Part shown: positions 49,601-60,231 of the stretch, one piece after another | Position numbering within the stretch: the first letter of the stretch is position 1 | How the letters are laid out: every line of letters begins with the position of its first letter | From: Nymphaea colorata | Lineage: Eukaryota; Streptophyta; Magnoliopsida; Nymphaeales; Nymphaeaceae | NCBI RefSeq assembly: GCF_008831285.2 | Contig: NC_045139.1 | Span: forward strand, 23,230,412 to 23,294,411 | Length of the DNA stretch: 64,000 bases | Direction: 5' to 3' | Translations under genes and position numbers: made by a program | Notes under the pieces: model-generated | Database searches by the model: none | Told to the model about the DNA's origin: nothing | The model's input: the letters and a program-made list of their open reading frames with translations, nothing else

Positions 49601-51172
49601 GGTGCTTTTTTTAAAGGACAACCAATGTTAAAAGGAGAGCTGAAGGGGCATTTTTTGGCATGTACTTTTTTTAAATGGGAAAACAGGTAATTAACATGTT
49701 TTTAGGGCTTTAGGCCCTGGCTTTCACTTTATTTTCATTTGAAACGTGAGAAGCAAGTATTTTCATTTCAAACGTGAGATGCAAGTAAGCAACCAGTGTG
49801 CAACGTTGCTGGGAGCAAGCCTGGATGTTTTTTTCTTATTTATTTGGTTTCATTGTTTTTCCACTTTTATGCAAAGTGAGGACTGAGGAGCATTTCTATG
49901 ATCACAAATTACATTTTATCATCATTCTTCTATCATCTCAAAGGCAGCATAGTTTATATCATTTTATTTAGATAGTTTTTATGTCTTCTTCTGAGCTTGC
50001 CATTTATTTTATTGTTACCTATTTTATTGTTATTTTTTAAAAAACTGTGGAGATTACCCTAAGAATTTCCCGAAAAACTACTTTGCAAAAAAATACCCGA
50101 GAAAAGCCTTGCCAATAAAAATCTAGGAACAATATTTGTGGTTATGATGTGCACTAATACACATGAACTAGGCCCTTCAAAGCATACAAAAGGTCTCATA
50201 AAAGATAATTCCATCAGTTAACAATATAAAAAGATATCATTCTAATGATTCTAATATAATAACTAGATAAGTATGCACTATTCCAACAAAACAGCATGTT
50301 CTATGTGTATATAACAGCATATATGTAAGGAACATATACATATGTAAGATAAGCAGCTACTTCATGCACTCATGCAGCATTAACAGAATAGGAGAAGCAG
50401 CAAATGATGCACTATGCAGCAAAACAGTCCACAGATCACAGAAACAGAAACCATATGCAGTAAAACAGGCTAAACAGCATCTAATATATGTAACAGTTTT
50501 ATTGTTATAAGTTTATAGCTGTATAAACAGTCTCTCATAACGAGTGTAGGATCTGTACAGAAAATGCAGTCTTAACCAAAAGTGAATGAGGTACCAAACA
50601 CAGAAAAGACTCCAAAATATAAGCAACAAAGCACAGTGAAAGAAAAACATGCTATCAAATGGAAACAAGATGAAGAAAGGAAACAAGTGAGATGAAAACA
50701 GGTACCAAACAACGGACAGTTCACCAGAGAACGTAGGTTTGCCGGTTGGAGAGGGAAACACAATGTTGGAGTTTGGTGGTTTGCCACTTAGAGACAGAAG
50801 CATGTTGCTGGAGATCACATGAATAATGAACTGGAGATTTCAGGACTAGGGAGGCGACTGTGGCAACCAGTAATAGTTGACCAGTTGATATGGGGTTCTA
50901 TCGAACTCTAACCCTATTAAAAGTGGATGATTTTAGTTCTTGATACGGGATGACTGCACCTGACTCGATGTTGAAGTGAGCTAGGTATGCGTCCATATTT
51001 GGACAAAAATGGCCCGGTACTGCTGAGGGCATCAGACATGTTGACTGCATCTCTTTCTGCGCCTAACACCTGTCTAGGCGAGACTGTTTATCATAGATAA
51101 AACAGGTACATACATGAATGTATATGCATACATGCATACATATGTACACACACACCCCCTCTATATATATCT

Positions 51173-51241
<69 letters not shown>

Positions 51242-51303
51242 TGTGTTTGTGTATATATATATATACATACATATGTACACACACACCCCCTCTATATATA
51301 TCT

Positions 51304-51387
<84 letters not shown>

Positions 51388-51414
51388 AAGAGAGAGAGAA
51401 TGTGTGTATGTGTG

Positions 51415-51451
<37 letters not shown>

Positions 51452-51470
51452 AGAGAGAGAAAGCGAGAGA

Positions 51471-51511
<41 letters not shown>

Positions 51512-54500
51512 AACATATTTAAAGTACCATGTTCTTCAATGAGTTCTATGCGTTTGGTAGCCTTTGGTTGCCATTATTCCCTTGCCTAGTGTTTCCTTCC
51601 TATTTTCATATCCTCTTGACCGCGTTTAAGGGGTTTTCCCTAACGTGGCACTCAAGCCTAAAGTGGTACTTTCCCATAGTGGCACTTCAAAATAGAATAG
51701 ATTAACAATCAAGCATAAACTACAAATACGAGAATAAAAGAATAAAACAAAAACGGATAAAAACTATAAAACCATAGACTTACAAAGTTGGAGACTTTAT
51801 TTCTTTGAATGAAGAAATTTTACACCCTTTAGAGGAGAGGTGTTTCTCTTCTCAAAGGCCATGTTTTTCACTAGACATTTCGTTAGAGTACAGACTTCTT
51901 GAACTTCTCTGTTTCTTCCTGTCCGCTTTTGTTTTTCGCTGATGCCCCTAGTGTTGGGAGGAGGCAGGCTTTTATAGACGTGGCTCGTCCTTTGAGAAGG
52001 ACCGGTGGCCTACTTTAGTGGCAGTTGTTGTCCACTTTATATTACTGCAAGGAGACAAACAATCAGCTGGTAATGGATGCGAGCTAGTTGTTGTTTTTCA
52101 AAAAGGTGGCGATAGGTGACTATTATTTGGTCTTATCCTCAGCTTTTCCGCATAGTGCGGTAGTGAGTGAAGGGATAGGACTTCTGTTAGCAGATACATA
52201 TGCCTTCAGAATCTACGTCTTTACATTATTGATGTGCAAGCTTTGTCTTGCTTATTTGTCCTGTATGGTCCTATCATATGGAGAGGAATCATATTCCTTT
52301 TCATATTCTGTTTTTTACATTGGATGTAGGCATGGTTTGACATGTGTGAGTGGTCCTACTCCTTTGTGTGCTTTTGTGATTTGAAAAACTTTTGAGTCAT
52401 TCTTTTGGTTCTTCCATAGAGAGTCTGCCACATACAACACATGTCCCTACTTGGTGCTTTATGAGCTGACAGTATATTTTGTCAATTTCTGGATCATTCT
52501 TTATGCTCCCTTGATCAATCCTGTTGATGAAGGCTTGTAATTTCCCTAAAGTTATAGGGTCTTCTATTTGTGTGAACTAATAATTGCACATTTTGTGGTA
52601 GAAGCATGATGCCACCAGATTCCTTTTTCTTCCTGCACTTGGGCCGTCTTGACTAGAACTTTCATGACCAAAGCTCGTCGATAATGAATAAACTTTTTCA
52701 TATCGTCAATATGAAGATATGACTTGGACTTCTGAGAAATATCAAAAGTTATTGGAAGTCTTTTCCTGCTAACCTTGTTTCGATCAAGTGAATGCTACAC
52801 TTTTCTTTTCATTGGATTGTATCAGGAAGTGTAACAATTTCTAGAGCAGCAGAATGAAATTTTGCTTAGTTGCAAATCCTGAATTTCATGTAAGGTATTC
52901 TTTTACTGATTTTCCTATTTCAGGTGGTAAAAGAATAATTTCCTTCAAAGTGGGTGAGAGGTATAAAAGAGCAAGAGAACCAAACTGGAACAATTTTTTG
53001 ACAATTTCGGGATGGCATCCTTGTAAACAAGTTAGGCGTAGATAGATGCCTGTATGATCTGTCAAAAATTCTTCATTTGGTCCTTCTATAAGAAGAGTAA
53101 GTAAATCCTTCAAGGTAGTGGAATACCCGTGAATTGCCTTTGGTATAATGTTGATTTTTGTAAATATTTTTGCCAATTGATTGACTTTGTCAAATACTGT
53201 GGTTACAGTCTTTTGACTAGTTGATGTCCTAGCTTCATGTATAAGCCGTTTCCCATCTTTTTTCAAAGATTGGGTTTTTTGGATTGTCAAGACTCCTGTT
53301 TGTTTTAGGGTAACCCAATTCTACTGATTGCAATAGTTTCATAGCTTCATCAAACTTGCTCGTCAGCTCTGTATGTGCAATTATTAGTTCACACAAAAAG
53401 AAAGACCCTACAACTTTAGGGAAATTACAAGTCTTGATCAACATGATTGATCAAAGAAGCTTAAAGAATGATCCAGAGATTGACAAAATATACTGCTAGC
53501 TCATAAAGCACTCAATCAGGAACATGTGTTGCCTATGACAGACTCTCTACGGAAAAACAAAAGGACTCAAAGTTTTTCAATTCACAAAAGCAAACAAAGG
53601 AGTTGGACCACTCACACCTATCAAACCGCAACTACGTCCAATGTACAAAAAGGAATCCGATTCCCCTCCAGATGATATGTCTATATAGGACAGATAAGCA
53701 AGACAAAGCTTGCATGTCAATAATGTAAAGATGTAGATTCTGGAGGCATGCGTGTCTGCTATCAGAGGCCTTATCCCTTCACTCACTACCGCACTACGTG
53801 GAAAAGTTGAGGATAAAACCAGATAGTAGCCACGTATCGCCACCTTTTTGAAAAGAAACAGCTAGCTGGCATCCGTTACCAACTGATTGTTTGTCTCTTT
53901 GCAATAATGTAAAGTGGACAACAACTGTCTACTAAAGTAGGCCACCGGTCATTCTCGAAGAACGTGCCACGTCTATAAAAACATGCTTCCTCCCCAAAAC
54001 TAAGGGCATCAACAAAAAACAAAAACAAAGAGAAAGAAACGGAGAGGTTCAGAAATGTCCGAGTGAAAAACATGGCCTTTGGCTAAGAGAGACCTCTCCT
54101 CTAGAGGATGTAAAATTTCTTCATTCAAAGAAAGGAAGTCTCCAACTTTGTATGTATTTGTTTTTGTTGAAGTATGTTAGACGGGTCTCGGGACCGGGTC
54201 CGAATCCATACCCGATCCATCTTGTAGCCCTTGTTGGGCATTACTTAAGTTGTGTAACCCTAATCCTTATGGTCAATGAAATCTTAAGAGAGAGAGAGTC
54301 TGGCGGCTAGTGGGCAACCAGCTCCTCATCATCCGTGGTTTTTTTCCTCTTGTTGAGGGTTTTTCCACGTTACATCGTGTTCTTCGTATTCTCTTTCTCT
54401 GTGCACGTGTTTCTACATGGTATCAGAGCCCACAAGATTGGGACTTTTTTGGTGATCGTGGAGTTTTCTTCACCCGCCGCCGCTGCTGTCACCGTCGTTG

Positions 54501-57500
54501 TTTTCGCCGCTGCCGCCGTCACCGCTGCCGTCACCACCACCGCCACCGCCGTGTCCGACGCCGTCACCTTTCTGCTGCATCGTCCGACGACGCTGCTGAC
54601 ACCGTCGCCGGTGTCACCGCCCTTGCTGCCGCGCCGTCGCCCTTGCTGGCTCGCCGTCGCCCTTGCTGCCGCGCCGTCGACCTGCTCCCTGATGTCGCGC
54701 CCTGCTCCCTGCCGTCGTTCTTTGCGCCATCGCCTTCTGGGTCGGCCCTACTCCAGTGGTGCCCTCCATTGCTGCCGCCGTTCGCTGTCGCCCCCCTTCC
54801 TCCCTGCCGTCGCCCTCTGCGCCGTCGATATCGGCGCCCGACCTGCTTCGCCTGACCAGCAACGTCTTCCGCCACCCGACCTGCTTCATGGTGTTGCCTT
54901 TCCGTCTAGCGCTGCCTCTACTCCCTGCATCATTGCTCTCCTTCGGGATCTGCTGCAGAGTTCCAGCACCTCTGCTCATGCCAGTTGCTGCGTGCTCCCT
55001 ATTGCCACAGCTGCCCTTTGTCACTGCAGGAGAAATTTGGGTGTTCGATCGACGTGATGGTGGATTCCCCTATGGGAGAGTTGATCATCGACAGTGGCGC
55101 TACTCACCACATGACTGGCGATCCTATAGTCTTTCATGGGTATAAGCTTTCGTCAGGAAAGGAACGTGTTTCTCTTGCTGATGGTTCCTCTATCTCTGTG
55201 GCTGGGAAAGGGAGTCTCCCACTTTTGAACAAGTTATTTGTCCACAATGCTCTACATGTTCCCCATCTTCCCTTGAACCTCTTGTCGGTTAGCAAGATTA
55301 CGAAAGAGTTGAATTGCGAACTAATTTTTTCTGCTGATTGCTGTGTTATGCAGGACTTGGTGACAGGGAAGAGGATTGAGATTTGTCTGACTTCTGACGG
55401 GCTATATCTCTTGCCTATGCGTACTGCTCAGGCTCTCATGACGGCAGTCAGTCAAGCAACGAAGAACATAGAGGAGTCCCTTCAATTGCTTCTACGGTGG
55501 CATGAGCGCCTTGGACATCTGCCTTTTGGAATTCTTAGACAGTTGTTTTCTGATTTATGTTCCAGGTTAGATATGACTATGGTGTCCTGTGATGTCTGTC
55601 ACCTAGCCAAACATGTTAGGGCTTCATATCCTTTGTCTAGCCATCGGTTTAATGAGGTATTTGCCATGATTCATTCTGATGTGTGGGGGCCGTCAGGGAT
55701 TCCTTCTTATCATGGTTTTCAGTATTTTATCACCTTTATAGATGATTGTTCTCGTAACACTATTGTCTACTTGTTGAAAGACCGTAGTGAAGTTCCTACT
55801 GCCATAGAGACTTTCATTGCTTATGTGGAAACTCAATATGGATCATCTGTTAAGACCTTTCGATCTGACAATGCTCGTGAGTATTTGTGTCAGTCTGTTG
55901 ATAACTTCTTTCGGAAAAAGAGAATTGTTCATGAGACTTCCTGTAGTTATACTCCTCCTCAAAATGGAGTTGCTGAACGAAAGAATCATCAGTTATTGAA
56001 TATGACTCTTCTTTTTCAACGTCATGTTCCAAAAAGGTATTGGGGGGATGCTGTGTTGACCAGTGTGTATCTTATAAACCGTTTGCCTAGTCGTGTGTTG
56101 AATGGGCAGACGCCTCACTCTGTTACCGGGGAGTCGTGAACCTTTCTCTCTTCCACCAAGAGTCTTTGGTTTTGTTTGCTTTATTCATAATCATAGTCCT
56201 CACATTAAAAAGCTTGATCCAAGGTCTACTAAGGGCGTATTTCTAAGTTATTCTCCCACTCAAAAAGGGTATAAGTGTCGGGACCCTTCCACTGGTCGTG
56301 CCTATGTTACCAAAGATGTCACTTTCCTTGAACATGCTTCCTATTTTGGTGAGAATCCTCTTCAGGAGGAGATGACAGGTGGTGAGAATTCTGCTCCCAA
56401 TCCAGTTAGTCCTTCCCTGGATGACCCAAGTCGTGCTCAGAAGCATCCTGTTGAAGAAGAGATTCAGACTGTTATTGCAAGTGAAGAGCTTCCCATCGCC
56501 CTGTGAAAGGGTGTCAGGTCATGTACTCAACATCCTATTGGTAATTTTGTTTCATATTCTAGACTGAGCAAGGACTACAAATGTTTTGTATCTTCTCTTT
56601 CTTTGGCTATGATTTCCAGGAATGTTGTTGAGGCTCAAAGTGATCCCAAGTGGACTTATGCAATGCAAGAAGAGATAGAAGCCCTGAGAAGAAACATGAC
56701 ATGGGAAGTTACAAAGATTCCTGAGGCGGCTCACTTGGTTGGATCTAAGTGGGTCTACACCATCAAGTACAAACCAAGTGGAAGTGTTGAAAGATACAAA
56801 GCTCGTCTTGTGGCCAAGGGGTTTAATCAAAAATATGGGATTGATTATTTGGAGACCTTTGCTCCTATTGCGAAGATGAAGACTGTCAGAGTCATTATCT
56901 CCTTAGCTGTGATGAAGGAGTGGAAGATGTACCAACTTGATGTCAAGAACGCAATTCTCAATGGAGACCTTGAAGAGGAAGTATATATGTGTATGCCTCC
57001 AGGATATGAAGAACCTGGAAAATGTTGCAAGTTAAGGAAAGCTTTATATGGGCTCAAGCAATCTCCTCGAGCATGGTTTGAACGACTTAGACTTGTTATG
57101 AGACAATGTGGATACCATCAAGGGAATGGAGATCATACACTCTTTGTGAAGAGAAATGAACAAAATGTTGCAATTTTGTTGGTATATGTTGATGATATGA
57201 TTGTCACAGGTGATGATGAAGATGAAATAATTAAGTTAAAGAAACAGTTGGCGATCGAGTTTGATCTCAAGGACCTTGGTAAGTTGAAATATTTTCTTGG
57301 CATTGAAATTGCTAGGTCTGGGACTAGCCTCATGCTAAATCAACGGAAGTACACCCTAGATTTGTTAAAGGAGACCAGGAAATTAGGGCGTAGACCAGCT
57401 TCTACTCCTCTAGATGCTGGCCATAAGCTAAGTCTTAGAGATGGGGAGCCTCTCTGTGAAGAGGCCAAAAGAAGATGTCAATGTCTTGTAGGGAAGTTGA

Positions 57501-60190
57501 TTTATCTTACTCTCACTAGACCTGATATTACCTTTGCTGTGAATGTGATGAGTCAGTTCATGCATGCTCCCACGGATGCCCACTTGAAGGCTGTTGACAG
57601 GATCTTGTGCTACTTGAAGAGAAATCCCGACAAAGGTCTTTTGTATGTCAAGCAAGACACTCTTGGGATTGAAGGTTATTCAGATGCAGACTGGGCAAGC
57701 TGTATTGACACTAAGAGGTCCACCTCTGGCTATTGTATCTATTTGGGAGGGAATCTCATAGTGTGGAGAAGTAAAAGGCAAGATGTGTGTTTTCGTTCCA
57801 GTGTTGAAGCAGAATACAAAGCAGTGGCTATGGGAGTTTCAGAGCTTTTGTGGCTAAAAGTATTGTTGACGGATATTGGTATAAAGGTTGAAGAACCAAT
57901 GAAGATGTATTGCGATAACAAGTCTGCAATTAACTTGGCCAACAACCCTGTGCTTCATGACAGAACAAAGCATGTTGAGATTGACCGACATTTCATTCGA
58001 GAGAGAATTGATGCTAATGAACTTGTACTTCCTTACATGAGATTTGAAGACCAAACAGCTGATGTTCTGACGAAAGCTCTATCTTCAACTTCATTCGAGA
58101 GAAATGTATCCAAGTTGGGCATGTTTGATATGTATGCCCAACTTGAGGGAGAGTGTTGAAGTATGTTAGACGGGTTTCGGGACCGGGTCCGAATCCATAC
58201 CTGATCCATCTTGTAGCCCTTGTTGGGCATTACTTAAGTCGTGTAACCCTAATCCTTATGGTCAATGAAATCTTAAGACAGAGAGAGTCTGGCGGCTAGT
58301 GGGCAACCAGCTCCTCCTCATCCGTGGTTTTTTTCCTCTTGTTGAGGGTTTTTCCATGTTACATCGTATTCCTCGTATTCTCTTTCTCTGTGCACGTGTT
58401 TCTACAGTTTTTATAGTTTCTATTTGTTTTTGCTTTGTTGTTTTATTATCGAATTTGTAGTCTATGCTTGATTCTTAATCTGTTCTATTCCGAAGTGCCA
58501 CTATGGGAAAGTACCGCTTAGGCTTGAGTGCTGCGTCAGGGAAAATCCCTTAAACACAGTCAGTAGGATATAAAAACAGGGAGGCAACATTGGGCAAAGG
58601 AATAACGATAACAAAAGGCTAAGAAACGCATAGACTGAAATCTGCCTGCTGCTGAGTACCCGCACGGTACGGGTACGGCCCTGGGTACGGCAAAGGTGCG
58701 TTCAACGCAGCAGCGGTACGGTCAACGTACTCGGGATCATTTTTGTCCATTTTCAGACTTGGTCAACTTTGGCCGAGTCCAAAGTTGTTAGTTTTTGAGT
58801 TGAAAATTAAAAATCTCCCTCTCCCTTTTTCACTCTAAACCTTTCTTGTACATAGTTCCTCACAACTTTTCATTGAAAATCTTCCTTACAATGTTTTGAA
58901 AATCCATCCCTTCTCTATAACTTTACTCTTCGATAATAGTGTGAGCCATAACCATAGCGATGTCAATATATCTTAAAAGCGTGACTTGTTGATCCTTCTA
59001 ATCTTGATGATGCGACGGAGAATCAAGAAAGCTGATGTATTTGTATGATACTTCCATACTGTGTTTTGGATAATGATTTGTGAATATGTTATTCATTTTG
59101 AATTTTTTTGACATATATATATATATGTCCGTGTGTGTGTACGGCCGTACCTCTGCACCCAAATTTTTTGAAAATGGTCCGTACCCGCACCGGTACCCGT
59201 ACCCGTACCTATGTGACATAGTGTAGGATGGAGTTCTCTTTCTCAATTTTTGTTGCTAAAAACTGTTGCAATAGGGGCATTGGTGACGGTTTTTGTCTGG
59301 CCATGGTTTTTCAATAGGGATTTTTAGCAAATAGCAACAGAAAATTAAAAAGATCCATCTAGCAATACTTAGCAGCCGGTGGATTTTAATATATATATAT
59401 ATATATTGGTGCTTTCACTTTTTCTAACAGCATAATGCGTGGTCTATTAGCCATTAACAAATTACTTGGAAACTGGCGGTAGTAGGCTAGGTTGAAATAG
59501 AATGATGAAAAGCTGGATGGTTGGGTAAATCATCAGTACCCTGGAGTCATTTTTCCTCATTGTCACAAGTATCACAAAAGGTGGTGTTTTTCTTAGGAAA
59601 AGCTTTGGAATTCAAAAATTAAGAAAAAGAAAAATGTGAAAATTTGAGTTCCATTAATTTTCTTACAAAAACATTGATCGGAATTCAGCATATTTTATAA
59701 TATATTAAAAGAAACTTTAAAAAATAAAAATTGTTAAACATCATATTTTTCGACGAAGGGGAAAACATGAAAAAATGTGATAAAAATGTTTTTTTTCTCA
59801 TTTGGCATTTTTTTTTCAAATATCACAAAATTTTGCCTTTCTAATTTTCCTTTATTTTTCTTCTGTTTTGCATTTCTTAAGAAAAAATTGGTATTTATGA
59901 CAATGAACTTCTCCTACAACTGGAAAGAAAAGGAAAAAGTAGTAGAAGCAGAAAGAGTTGCATAGAAGGTATAGCAAGGGTAAGCCTAAGCAGCTGCCAC
60001 ACCCATGTCAATGTTGGTGTTGGTGCTTCTCTGACGCAGTACTTGTGATGTGGTAAGTCGAACTGGGTGAAAATTGACCATTTCAAATGTGCAGTTGACC
60101 AGACAATCTCTAATACACAAAGTTTTTAATGATTTAAATGTAAATATACATAAATGAGGCTATTAAACAGTTAATTAATTATATAATTTA

Positions 60191-60231
<41 letters not shown>

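Larger units (their letters stand above)
29900..51735. repeat. Right arm of the large inverted duplication
   Basis: Mirror of 15465-29873. It holds the intact PIG-C gene and the 5' part of the FAM133-like gene. Extra sequence compared with the left arm includes 31440-32540 and 32930-34740 (upstream blocks lost on the left), 37752-39210 (insertion), and the ~4.9 kb caused by the gap duplication. Its outer edge lies in the left inverted repeat of the foldback element. Confidence 0.85.
54160..58411 (+). mobile_element. Ty1/Copia LTR retrotransposon with target duplication
   Basis: The element spans 54165-58406 (4242 bp). Its 253-bp LTRs are 54165-54417 and 58154-58406 (TGTTGAAGT...TTCTACA). Flanking 5-bp target duplications GTTTT lie at 54160-54164 and 58407-58411. 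The primer-binding site TGGTATCAGAGCC is at 54418-54430 and a polypurine tract GAGGGAGAG at 58145-58153. The LTRs differ at about 8 positions (~3%), which at commonly used plant rates means an insertion roughly a million years old. Pol parts are in Copia order; no gag domain was recognised. It looks broken, with a small number of breaks, and is in the same orientation as the host gene whose intron it occupies. Confidence 0.92.
51546..58633. mobile_element. Foldback-like DNA element with ~1-kb inverted repeats
   Basis: The left inverted repeat is 51546-52590, starting CTATGCGTTTGGTAGCCTTT. The right one is 53375-54164 plus 58412-58633, ending in the complement AAACGCATAG, with a Copia element inserted in it. 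The repeats are diverged (substitutions and small indels throughout), so the element is old. Between them lie ~780 bp with a decayed minus-strand frame. No transposase was recognised and no target duplication matches at the ends, so the superfamily is open (Mutator-like foldback or hAT-like are possible). The truncated end 15465-15660 of the left arm is another copy of the outer part. Confidence 0.65.

Noticed and set aside
41091-50822. A true recent tandem duplication in the FAM133-like intron
   Set aside because: Only single-base indels were seen, clustered at contig ends, with the left arm agreeing against the erroneous copy. The match boundaries coincide with the gap edges.
54310-55057. 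181- and 240-codon frames (Ala/Arg/Pro-rich) and minus-strand partners
   Set aside because: GC-rich low-complexity sequence opens several frames at once, and no domain is visible. It is treated as part of the Copia leader.
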